Part shown: positions 1 to 5,712 of the stretch, piece after piece
Numbering within the stretch: position 1 is the first letter of the stretch
Layout of the letters: every line of letters starts with the position of its first letter
Assembly (NCBI GenBank): GCA_007130355.1
Contig: SLSQ01000037.1
Location: 1 to 5,712 of the forward strand
DNA: 5,712 nucleotides
From: Trueperaceae bacterium
Lineage (GTDB): Bacteria; Deinococcota; Deinococci; Deinococcales; Trueperaceae
Reading direction: 5' to 3'
Translations under genes and position numbers: made by a program
Notes under the pieces: model-generated
Seen by the model: the letters and a program-made list of their open reading frames with translations, nothing else
Database searches by the model: none
Told to the model about the DNA's origin: nothing

Positions 1-29
1 CGTGGATCGTCACCACCCTGATCTTCTGA
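1..29 (+). CDS. 3' end of an unidentified upstream gene (partial)
   Basis: From position 3 one frame reads Trp-Ile-Val-Thr-Thr-Leu-Ile-Phe and then a TGA stop at 27-29. The hydrophobic residues would suit the end of a membrane protein, and an inverted repeat starts two bases after the stop. With only eight codons visible, no family can be named, and the reading could be chance. Confidence 0.25.
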
Positions 30-30
30 G

Positions 31-64
31 CGGCGCGCGTCCGCGGCCCCGACGCCGCGCGCCG
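31..64 (+). terminator. GC-rich inverted repeat, possible terminator hairpin
   Basis: Positions 31-39 (CGGCGCGCG) are the exact reverse complement of 56-64 (CGCGCGCCG), giving a 9-bp all-GC stem with a 16-nt loop. It begins just after the putative upstream stop at 27-29 and before the prenyl synthase start at 100. No T-tract follows, so it is not a classical intrinsic terminator. In DNA this GC-rich such repeats also arise by chance. The rest of the 70-nt gap shows no recognisable promoter. Confidence 0.3.
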
Positions 65-99
65 GGCAGCGGCGGCGGCGTCACGACGGTGGTGCAGGC

Positions 100-1128
100 G
101 TGACGGCGGCCACGACCCCGCCCCTCGATCCCGCCTGGCAGGATCGGATCCGCGACGCGATCCTGACGGTACTGGTGCGCGGCGATCGCCGCGACGAGCC
201 CGACCTCGACCGGTTCGTGGCGCTCCAGCACGACTACCCGAGGCGGGAGGGCAAGGGGCTGCGCGGTCGGTTGGCGCTGGCGTCGGCCGTCGCGCACGGC
301 GGAAGCGCCGAGGAGGCGCTCCCGGTCGCCGCCGCCCTCGAACTGTTCCAGAACTGGGTGCTGGTGCACGACGACGTCGAGGACGACAGCGACGAACGGC
401 GCGGCGCTCCGGCGTTGCACCGCACCGTCGGGCCGGCGATCGCGATCAACGTCGGGGACGCGATGCACGTGGCGATGTGGGACCTGCTGATCGGGATCCG
501 GGCCGACTGGCGCGACGCGGTGCTGCGCGAGTTCCTCGCCACCATCCGGACCACCGCGGAGGGCCAGCACCTCGATCTGACCTGGGTGGCGGACGGTCGG
601 TTCGCCGTCGACCGGGAGGCGTACCTCGGAATGGTCGAGCGGAAGACCGCGACCTACACGGTGGTCGCTCCGCTCCGGTTGGGCGCGTACGTGGCGGGAC
701 GGACGCCGCACCCGCAACTGACGGCGGCCGGACGCGTCCTCGGTCGGGCGTTCCAGATCCGCGACGACGTCCTGAACCTGACGCCCGATCCGGAGGGGGG
801 CTACGGCAAGGAGTTCGCCGGCGACCTGTACGAAGGCAAGCGAACGCTGGTCCTCGCGATCGCCTTCGAACGCCTCGCCGACCGGGACGCCGAACGCCTG
901 CGCTCGCTCCTCGGGCGACCCCGCGCCGAGATCCTCGCGTCGGACGTGGCCGAGGCGCTCGCGCTGCTCGAACGGTGCGGCGCGGTGCAGGAGGCGCAAC
1001 GGATCGCCGAGCGAGACGCACGGGACGGCCTCGCCGGCCTGCGCCAGGCGCTCGCCGACGCGCCGAACCGCGAGGCGGCCGACGCGATCGTCGCCCTCGT
1101 CGAGACGCTCGCCACCCGCGACCGGTAG
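100..1128 (+). CDS. Polyprenyl (isoprenoid) diphosphate synthase
   Basis: This 342-residue cytosolic enzyme should condense isopentenyl diphosphate with an allylic diphosphate to make a prenyl diphosphate (FPP, GGPP or longer) for quinones, carotenoids or undecaprenyl carriers. Family landmarks appear in order: the GKGLRG substrate-binding loop (51-56), the first aspartate-rich motif DDVED (91-95) followed by RRG (100-102), GQHLDL (155-160), KT (182-183), FQIRDD with second motif DDVLN (218-226), and GK...GDLYEGKRTL (236-250). The length is normal for the family. Trp86 lies five residues before the first Asp motif, where a bulky residue usually limits chain length, so a short product (C15-C20) is likely; this is inferred. 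GTG at 100 is the first start after an in-frame stop at 19-21, and it has no clear ribosome binding site. Oddities are Gly56 in place of the usual Pro and Asn226 ending the second motif. The family is secure; the product is not. Confidence 0.93.
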   Translation: MTAATTPPLDPAWQDRIRDAILTVLVRGDRRDEPDLDRFVALQHDYPRREGKGLRGRLALASAVAHGGSAEEALPVAAALELFQNWVLVHDDVEDDSDERRGAPALHRTVGPAIAINVGDAMHVAMWDLLIGIRADWRDAVLREFLATIRTTAEGQHLDLTWVADGRFAVDREAYLGMVERKTATYTVVAPLRLGAYVAGRTPHPQLTAAGRVLGRAFQIRDDVLNLTPDPEGGYGKEFAGDLYEGKRTLVLAIAFERLADRDAERLRSLLGRPRAEILASDVAEALALLERCGAVQEAQRIAERDARDGLAGLRQALADAPNREAADAIVALVETLATRDR

Positions 1129-1138
1129 CTCGGCCGAG
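1129..1138. repeat. 10-bp perfect palindrome between prenyl synthase and comF
   Basis: CTCGGCCGAG directly follows the prenyl synthase stop codon and is its own reverse complement. It is followed by two adjacent copies of GGGTCCC (1138-1144 and 1146-1152). The 62-nt gap has no clear promoter or T-tract, so comF is probably co-transcribed with the gene before it. The function of the palindrome is unknown and it may be chance in GC-rich DNA. Confidence 0.3.
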
Positions 1139-1190
1139 GGTCCCTGGGTCCCGCTCGCACCTCCGACCGTGCTCCCGACGCGCGGCGGGC

Positions 1191-2006
1191 ATGCTGGGGG
1201 ACGTGGCCGCGCCCCCGTTCCTCATGATCCGAGCGCTGCTCGGAAGCCTCGTCCCCTGCGCCGCCTGCGGGCGCCGGGCGGCGGGTCCCCACGGCGCCTG
1301 CGGTCCCTGCCGCACACGGTTCGCCGACCCCGCGACCGGCGGTGCCGAGACGTCCTCCGGTCCGTGCGCCGTCGCGGTCGCCTGGTGCGGTCCGTACGAC
1401 GGCCCGTACCGCCGTGCCGTGCGCGCGCTCAAGTACGGCGGGCGGCGCGACGTGGCGCGCCCGCTCGGACACGCCGTGGCGGAGCGGGTCCGCGCCGAAC
1501 GGTGGCCGGTCGCGCGGGTCGCGCACGTCCCCCTCCACCCGGCACGACGTCTGCGGCGGGGCTTCGATCAGGCCGAGGTCCTCGGACGCCGCGTAGCGAC
1601 GGAGCTGGGCGTCCCGTTCCGGCCGTCGCTGCGCCGCCTGCGCCCCACCCGGCGACAGGCGCGGCTCGAAGGGCGTGCGCGCCAGGCGAACGTCGACGGC
1701 GCCTTCCGCAGCGCTCCGGTCCCGCCGGTCCCGGTCCTGTTGATCGACGACGTGCTCACCACCGGCGCGACGACGGCGGCGTGCGCCGCGGCGCTATGTG
1801 GGGCGGGCGCTCGATCGGTGCGGATCGCGGTCGCCTGCCGCGCCCGGCCGGCCGCCGACGTTCGGTTCGTCGTTCCCTCGTGGGCCGACGCGGCCCACGA
1901 GACCGCGGCCGAACCCGGAGCGCGCCAGGGCGTGCGGACGGTTCAGAACGCGAACGCCGTGGCGGTGGCGACGCCGAGCAGCGCCCCGGCCAGCACCTGC
2001 GGGTAG
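1191..2006 (+). CDS. comF: ComF family phosphoribosyltransferase-like protein
   Basis: ComF/GntX-type protein, 271 residues from ATG 1191. Family members are needed for DNA uptake in naturally competent bacteria, although the biochemical role is unclear. An N-terminal zinc-ribbon pair CxxC (C23, C26) and CxxC (C37, C40) is followed by YRRAVRALKY (73-82), VPLHPARRLRRGFDQAE (113-129), an Arg/Gln-rich segment ending RQANVDGAF (164-172), and the PRPP-loop motif VLLIDDVLTTGAT (182-194). RGFDQ replaces the more usual RGFNQ. The fold should end near residue 220, so about 50 further residues form an atypical tail. That tail contains a perfect hairpin (1877-1901) and overlaps the convergent DUF212 gene by 64 nt. 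The start is uncertain: GTG 1203 and ATG 1224 (reading MIRALLGSLVPC, typical of the family) are alternatives, and none has a good ribosome binding site. It follows the prenyl synthase by 62 nt, probably in one transcript. Confidence 0.88.
   Translation: MLGDVAAPPFLMIRALLGSLVPCAACGRRAAGPHGACGPCRTRFADPATGGAETSSGPCAVAVAWCGPYDGPYRRAVRALKYGGRRDVARPLGHAVAERVRAERWPVARVAHVPLHPARRLRRGFDQAEVLGRRVATELGVPFRPSLRRLRPTRRQARLEGRARQANVDGAFRSAPVPPVPVLLIDDVLTTGATTAACAAALCGAGARSVRIAVACRARPAADVRFVVPSWADAAHETAAEPGARQGVRTVQNANAVAVATPSSAPASTCG
1877..1901. terminator. Perfect 10-bp stem-loop between convergent genes, possible bidirectional terminator
   Basis: CTCGTGGGCC (1877-1886), loop GACGC, then GGCCCACGAG (1892-1901) form a 10-bp stem with no mismatch and a 5-nt loop. 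It lies 41 nt beyond the DUF212 stop for transcripts on the minus strand, where an operon terminator would be expected. For the plus strand it lies within the 3' coding part of comF (residues about 229-238). Neither side has a T-tract, so it is at best a non-canonical or Rho-assisted terminator or a 3'-end stabiliser. Confidence 0.45.
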
Positions 2007-2386
2007 GTATGCCCGAGCAGGGTCTTGAGCGCCTGCGGCCGGAACCCGACGTCGAACAGGTGTGCCAGCTCCTCGACCAGGTCGTTGATCATCTGCGCCT
2101 GCATGCCGGCGGCACGACGGATGCCGGTCGCGTCGTACATGACGATTCCGCCGAAGACGGCGGCGACGGCGAACCAGGGCGAGTCCCATCCGTGCTCGAT
2201 CCCGAGCGCGATCGCGAGGGCGGTGACGGCGGCCGAGTGCGACGACGGCATTCCGCCGGTCTCGAGCAGCCGTTCCGGCGCGAAGCGCCGTTCGGTGGCC
2301 GCAACGATCAGAATCTTGATCAATTGCGCGATGGCGGTGGCGGCCACCGCGACGAGCAGCGGGCCGTTAGCGAGCAGGTCCCCCAC
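1943..2386 (-). CDS. DUF212 / YuiD-type divergent PAP2 family membrane protein
   Basis: 147-residue integral membrane protein of the DUF212 (YuiD-like) family, remotely related to PAP2 acid phosphatases and vanadium haloperoxidases. The biochemical role is not established, and a lipid-phosphate phosphatase activity is only a guess. Family marks seen are QLIK (21-24), TGGMPSSHSA (43-52), VMYDATGIRRAAGMQA (82-97) with a following Asn101, and LGHTYPQVLAG (124-134). Hydrophobic stretches at about 9-30, 53-64, 71-84 and 131-147 suggest three or four membrane segments. The length is typical. The GTG start at 2386 is supported by AAGGGG (2392-2397) five bases upstream. The gene overlaps the end of folD by 20 nt and is the last gene of the minus-strand operon. 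Its 3' end overlaps comF tail to tail. Confidence 0.9.
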   Translation of the reverse strand: MGDLLANGPLLVAVAATAIAQLIKILIVAATERRFAPERLLETGGMPSSHSAAVTALAIALGIEHGWDSPWFAVAAVFGGIVMYDATGIRRAAGMQAQMINDLVEELAHLFDVGFRPQALKTLLGHTYPQVLAGALLGVATATAFAF

Positions 2387-3224
2387 CGTCTCCCCTTCGT
2401 GCGCGTGCGGCGGCGACGGTGTTCGCGACGACCATCGCGACCGTCATCGGACCGGTCCCGCCCGGCGTCGGCGTCAACGCCGCGGCGACGTCGGCCACGG
2501 CGGGGTCGACGTCGCCGCGCAACACGCCGTCGACCGGCGCCTGGCCGACGTCGAGCACCACCGCGCCCGGCGCGACCGCGTCCGGCCCGATCATGCCCGG
2601 CCGGCCGGCCGCCGCCACGATCAGGTCGGCCCGCCGCAGGTGCGCCTTCAGGTCCCGAGTGCGCGAGTGCGCCACGGTGACGGTCGCGTGGCGGCGCAGG
2701 AACAGCGCCGCGGCCGGCTTGCCGACCAGCGCGCTGCGACCCACGATCACGACCTCCTTGCCCTCGAGCGGCACCTCGTAGTGGTCGCAGATCCGCAGCA
2801 GTCCGGCCGGCGTGGCCGGGACCGGCCCGGGCCGGTCGGTCCAGAGGCGGCCGACGTTCACCGGGTGCAGACCGTCGACGTCCTTCGCGGGGAGGACCGC
2901 CGTCAGCACCGGCTCGGGATCGAGGTGGGCGTGCAGCGGGAGTTGCACCAGGATGCCGTCGACGTCGTCGTCGGCGTTCAGTTCCTCGACGACGGCGATC
3001 AGCTCCTCCTGCCGCACCGATTCGGGCAGGTGCCGGGTCTCGTTGCGGACGCCGGCCTTCGACGCGAGACGCGCCTTCGAGCGCACGTACGACGCGCTGG
3101 CGGGGTCGTCGCTGGCGCGGACGAACACCAGCCGGGGCGCGACCGGAAGACGCTCGACCTCGGCGCGCAGCTCGTCGACGAGCGCGTTCGCGACGGTGCG
3201 GCCGCTCAGGATGCGGGCGCTCAC
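2367..3224 (-). CDS. folD: Bifunctional methylenetetrahydrofolate dehydrogenase / methenyltetrahydrofolate cyclohydrolase
   Basis: FolD, 285 residues, a full-length cytosolic enzyme. It oxidises 5,10-methylene-THF with NADP(H) and hydrolyses methenyl-THF to 10-formyl-THF, feeding purine synthesis and initiator tRNA formylation. Visible marks are DDPAS (39-43) leading to YVRSK, with catalytic-type Tyr46 and Lys50, then DGILVQLPL, KDVDGLHPVNVGRL, and the nucleotide-binding segment GKEVVIVGRSALVGKP, followed by LTPTPGGTGPMTVAM near the C-terminus. Two conserved spots differ from common FolD sequences: PATPAG where PCTP is usual, and DVGQAPVDG where DVGIN is usual. Neither touches the Tyr/Lys pair. 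The GTG start shares the sequence GTGA with the nusB stop (4-nt overlap), and GGAG lies eight bases upstream inside nusB, so translation is probably coupled. The C-terminus overlaps the DUF212 start by 20 nt. Confidence 0.96.
   Translation of the reverse strand: MSARILSGRTVANALVDELRAEVERLPVAPRLVFVRASDDPASASYVRSKARLASKAGVRNETRHLPESVRQEELIAVVEELNADDDVDGILVQLPLHAHLDPEPVLTAVLPAKDVDGLHPVNVGRLWTDRPGPVPATPAGLLRICDHYEVPLEGKEVVIVGRSALVGKPAAALFLRRHATVTVAHSRTRDLKAHLRRADLIVAAAGRPGMIGPDAVAPGAVVLDVGQAPVDGVLRGDVDPAVADVAAALTPTPGGTGPMTVAMVVANTVAAARARRGDGGGPAR
2390..2398 (-). promoter_or_regulatory. Ribosome binding site of the DUF212 gene, inside folD
   Basis: The minus strand reads GAAGGGGAG followed by ACG and the GTG start at 2386. 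This purine-rich Shine-Dalgarno-like element lies within the last codons of folD and fixes the start of the overlapping downstream gene. Confidence 0.6.
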
Positions 3225-3688
3225 GGGGTCGACTCCGCGGTGCTCGGGTGGCGCCGGCGGTAGAGCGACCCGAGCACGCCGTTCACGAACCGTCCGGACT
3301 CCTCGCCCCCGAACCGCTTGGCGAGCCGGACCGCCATCTCGAGCGTGACGCGGGGCGGCACGTCCGGCTCGTGCAGCATCTCGGCGACGGCGAGACGGAG
3401 CACGTTCAGGTCGGTCTGCGCCATCTGCTGGAAGCTCCAGCCCTCGATCAACGCTTCGAGCTCGCCGTCGATCTCTTCGCGATGGTCGCGGTAGGCGCGC
3501 ACCAGCCGGTCGGCGAAGGCGATGGCGTCGGCGTCGAGGGCGTCGTCGTACGCCTCCTCGCCGTCGTCGCGGGCCTCCTCGACCAGGTCGGCACGGATCT
3601 GCCGCCAGACGGCATCCAGGTCGTTTCCGCCACGATCGGCCTGGAACAGGGCGCGGAAGGCGAGTTCGCGGGCGCGGCGCCTAGCCAC
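3221..3688 (-). CDS. nusB: Transcription antitermination factor NusB
   Basis: NusB, 155 residues, a small all-helical RNA-binding protein. With NusE (ribosomal protein S10) it binds boxA RNA and prevents premature termination of rRNA transcription. The N-terminal RRRARELAFRALFQAD (3-18), the middle helix around GWSFQQMAQTDLNVLRLAVAEML (83-105) and the C-terminal signature LAKRFG...SGRFVNGVLGSL (122-142) match the family. It is slightly longer than usual, because an acidic stretch rich in Asp and Glu occupies about residues 36-54 between the first helices. The GTG start overlaps the end of the Asp23 gene by 8 nt (GTGGCTAG), and the stop overlaps the folD start by 4 nt. A GAGG some 12 bases upstream is the only weak ribosome binding candidate, which suggests coupling to the upstream gene. 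Confidence 0.96.
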   Translation of the reverse strand: MARRRARELAFRALFQADRGGNDLDAVWRQIRADLVEEARDDGEEAYDDALDADAIAFADRLVRAYRDHREEIDGELEALIEGWSFQQMAQTDLNVLRLAVAEMLHEPDVPPRVTLEMAVRLAKRFGGEESGRFVNGVLGSLYRRRHPSTAESTP

Positions 3689-4052
3689 GGTCCGGCGTCG
3701 CCTCGGGATCGTGCACGTCGACGCCGACGACGCGGATGCGGACCGAGCGCACCTGGAGTCCGGTCATCGAACCGATCGCCTCCCGTACCGCCTTGCGCGC
3801 CCGCTCGGCGACCTCGGGGATCTCGAGCCCGTAGCGGACCGTCAAGTTCAGGGAGACGTCGACCCGCTCGCCGTCCCGGTCGATGCGGATCCCTTTGGCG
3901 CGCCGGCCGGTCAGGAACTCGCCGACGCGGGGCGCGGGAGCGAGCGGCCGCACCCCGTCGATCTTTTCGAGCGCGAGCTGCGCGATGCCGAACAGGACGT
4001 CGGAGCCGAGCTCGGGCGCCGAGGTCCGGAGTCGGGCGTCGTCGTGAGCCAT
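3681..4052 (-). CDS. Asp23/Gls24 (DUF322) family protein, YqhY-like
   Basis: 123-residue soluble protein of the Asp23/Gls24 envelope-stress family. The core is seen as LGSDVLFGIAQLALEKIDGV (15-34), a linker with FLTGRRAKGI (46-55), a basic/acidic strand pair RVDVSLNLTVRYGLEIPEVA (63-82), and a helix followed by VRSVRIRVVGVDV (101-113). No signal peptide or membrane segment is present. The position immediately after accC matches Bacillus subtilis yqhY, whose product has been linked to control of acetyl-CoA carboxylase; a similar role here is inferred from context only. The ATG start at 4052 is firmly set by AAGGAGGT four bases upstream, the best ribosome binding site in the window. The gene begins 11 nt after accC and overlaps nusB by 8 nt. 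The reading frame stays open far upstream, antisense-style, through accC, but that part is a shadow. Confidence 0.9.
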   Translation of the reverse strand: MAHDDARLRTSAPELGSDVLFGIAQLALEKIDGVRPLAPAPRVGEFLTGRRAKGIRIDRDGERVDVSLNLTVRYGLEIPEVAERARKAVREAIGSMTGLQVRSVRIRVVGVDVHDPEATPDRG

Positions 4053-4056
4053 CTCG

Positions 4057-4064
4057 ACCTCCTT
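4057..4064 (-). promoter_or_regulatory. Strong Shine-Dalgarno of the asp23 gene, touching the accC stop
   Basis: The minus strand reads AAGGAGGT, then CGAG, then ATG. The last base of the accC TGA stop (4064) is the first A of this element, so ribosomes finishing accC sit on the next initiation site. It is a near-perfect match to the anti-SD sequence, unlike the weak sites of the neighbouring genes. Confidence 0.85.
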
Positions 4065-5398
4065 CAGGTCATGCGGCGAGCGATGAAGTTCGTGTAGACC
4101 GCGCCTCGCCGGTAGAAGGCGTTGTCCAGGACGCGCAGGTGGAACGGGATCGTGGTCGCGACCCCTTCGATCACCGTCTCGCGCAACGCTCGTTCCATCC
4201 GAGCGATCGCCTCTTCGCGGGTGGGCGCCCAGGCCAGGATCTTGGCGATGAGGCTGTCGTAGGTGGGCGGGATGCGGTACCCGGCGTAGACGTGCGAGTC
4301 GACCCGGATGCCCGGTCCACCCGGCCAGTGGACGTCGGTGACGGTGCCGGCCGACGGACGGAAGCCGCGGTCGGGGTCCTCGGCGTTGACCCGCACCTCG
4401 ATCGCGTGCCCCTCGACGCGGACGTCCTCCTGCGCCACCGAGAGCGGGGCGCCGGCCGCGATCCGGAACTGCTCCTGGACCAGGTCGAAGCGGGTGATCA
4501 TTTCGGTGGCGGGGTGCTCGACCTGGATGCGGGTGTTCATTTCGCTGAAGTACGGTTCGCCGTTCTTGTCGACCAGGAACTCGACCGTGCCCGCTCCCCG
4601 GTAGCGGATGTGCCGGGCGAGGGCGACCGCCGCATCGGCGATCCGCGTCCGCAGCTCCGGGTCGAGGATGCTCGGCGCCTCTTCGAGGACCTTCTGGTAG
4701 CGGCGCTGGATCGAGCAGTCGCGGTCGAAGAAGTGCACGACGTTGCCGTCGCCGTCCCCGAACACCTGGATCTCGACGTGCTTCGGTTCCTCGAGGTACT
4801 TCTCGAGGTACATCTCGGGATTTCCGAAGGCGCCGCGCGCCTCCTCGCTGGCGGCGACGAACTGACGCTCGAGGTCGGTCGGGCTCTGCACCACCCGCAT
4901 GCCCCGGCCGCCCCCGCCGGCCGACGCCTTGAGGATCACCGGGTAGCCGATCTCGTCGGCGTAGGCACGTGCGGCGTCGAGGTCGGAGAGGGCGCCGGAC
5001 CCGGGGGTGAGCGGCACGCCCGCTTCGAGGGCGAGGGCGCGGGCGCTGGCCTTGTCGCCGATCCTGCGGATCGTGTCGGGCCGCGGACCGATGAACACCA
5101 GGTTGTGCTCCTCGCACTTCTGCGCGAACTCGGCGTTCTCGCTCAGGAACCCGTACCCCGGATGGATCGCCTCGCAGCCGGTCACGAGCGCGGCGGAGAG
5201 GAGGTTGCGGACGTTCAGGTAGGAGCCGCGCGCCGCCGCCGGTCCGATGCAGACCGCCTCGTCGGCCAGCAGGACCGGAAGGCTGGACTCGTCGATCTCG
5301 GAGTACGCCGCGACGGTCCGCACGCCGAGCTCACGAGCGGCGCGCAGGACCCGCAACGCGATCTCGCCGCGGTTGGCGATCAGGATCTTCTTGAACAC
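4064..5398 (-). CDS. accC: Acetyl-CoA carboxylase, biotin carboxylase subunit
   Basis: AccC, 444 residues, the ATP-grasp subunit that carboxylates biotin on AccB using bicarbonate and ATP, the first half-reaction of fatty acid synthesis. The sequence opens with the typical KILIANRGEIALRV. It shows Lys116, Lys157 in LKASAGGGGRGM with the glycine-rich ATP loop (161-167), KHVEIQV (206-212), and the catalytic segment SEMNTRIQVEHPATE (285-299) with Glu286, Asn288 and Arg290. Arg336 in EVRVNAEDP corresponds to the E. coli biotin-site arginine. The C-terminal domain follows (PPTYDSLIAKILAW), and the length equals that of stand-alone AccC proteins, so this is not a fused pyruvate or propionyl carboxylase. 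GTG at 5398 gives the canonical N-terminus. It starts 5 nt after the accB stop with only a poor ribosome binding site, which suggests coupling to accB. All key residues are intact. Confidence 0.98.
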   Translation of the reverse strand: MFKKILIANRGEIALRVLRAARELGVRTVAAYSEIDESSLPVLLADEAVCIGPAAARGSYLNVRNLLSAALVTGCEAIHPGYGFLSENAEFAQKCEEHNLVFIGPRPDTIRRIGDKASARALALEAGVPLTPGSGALSDLDAARAYADEIGYPVILKASAGGGGRGMRVVQSPTDLERQFVAASEEARGAFGNPEMYLEKYLEEPKHVEIQVFGDGDGNVVHFFDRDCSIQRRYQKVLEEAPSILDPELRTRIADAAVALARHIRYRGAGTVEFLVDKNGEPYFSEMNTRIQVEHPATEMITRFDLVQEQFRIAAGAPLSVAQEDVRVEGHAIEVRVNAEDPDRGFRPSAGTVTDVHWPGGPGIRVDSHVYAGYRIPPTYDSLIAKILAWAPTREEAIARMERALRETVIEGVATTIPFHLRVLDNAFYRRGAVYTNFIARRMT

Positions 5399-5403
5399 CG
5401 GCT

Positions 5404-5712
<309 letters not shown>

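Noticed and set aside
10..999. 329-codon open frame on the minus strand opposite the prenyl synthase
   Set aside because: It is an Arg/Pro/Val-rich translation with no motifs; the plus strand carries all prenyl synthase signatures.
477..1190. Upstream extension of the comF frame through the prenyl synthase gene
   Set aside because: The extension is low-complexity Arg/Pro/Gly translation in the wrong frame of a real gene. The zinc-ribbon CxxC pairs of ComF begin only after 1224.
4068..5117. Long upstream extension of the Asp23 frame across accC
   Set aside because: A strong Shine-Dalgarno and ATG at 4052 fix the start; the upstream part is an out-of-frame shadow of accC.

Overview
This is a very GC-rich bacterial window with strong G/C preference at third codon positions and frequent GTG starts. 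It holds eight recognisable genes and almost no non-coding DNA. The gene content and the order accB-accC-asp23-nusB-folD fit Deinococcota (possibly a Trueperaceae-like lineage) or a related Gram-positive-type phylum. That taxonomic guess is an inference from gene order and composition; there is no rRNA or other marker to confirm it.

Layout, left to right. Positions 1-29 look like the last codons of an upstream plus-strand gene, followed by a GC-rich inverted repeat. The plus strand then carries a polyprenyl (isoprenoid) diphosphate synthase (100-1128) and a ComF-type phosphoribosyltransferase (about 1191-2006). On the minus strand, reading from the right edge inward, lies one compact operon: accB (3' part only, cut by the window edge), accC, an Asp23/Gls24 (DUF322) protein, nusB, folD, and a DUF212/YuiD-type membrane protein. 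Successive genes in it are 5 or 11 nt apart or overlap by 8, 4 and 20 nt, which suggests one mRNA with translational coupling. The two gene groups converge, and the ends of comF and the DUF212 gene overlap by 64 nt.

How the genes fit together. AccB and AccC are the biotin carrier and biotin carboxylase of acetyl-CoA carboxylase, the first committed step of fatty acid synthesis. The Asp23 protein directly after accC resembles Bacillus subtilis YqhY, which sits in the same place and has been linked to control of this enzyme. NusB (rRNA antitermination) and FolD (one-carbon/tetrahydrofolate metabolism) are housekeeping passengers of a widespread gene order. The DUF212 protein is a small membrane protein distantly related to PAP2 lipid phosphatases. 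The convergent prenyl synthase makes isoprenoid precursors. In B. subtilis the same cluster continues through xseA-xseB to the prenyl synthase ispA; here xseAB are absent and the prenyl synthase lies inverted next door.

I see no mobile element, CRISPR array, tRNA, rRNA or defence system, and no convincing new biological system. The most notable non-obvious structure is a perfect 10-bp stem-loop (1877-1901) between the convergent genes. It lies inside the unusually long C-terminal tail of ComF.
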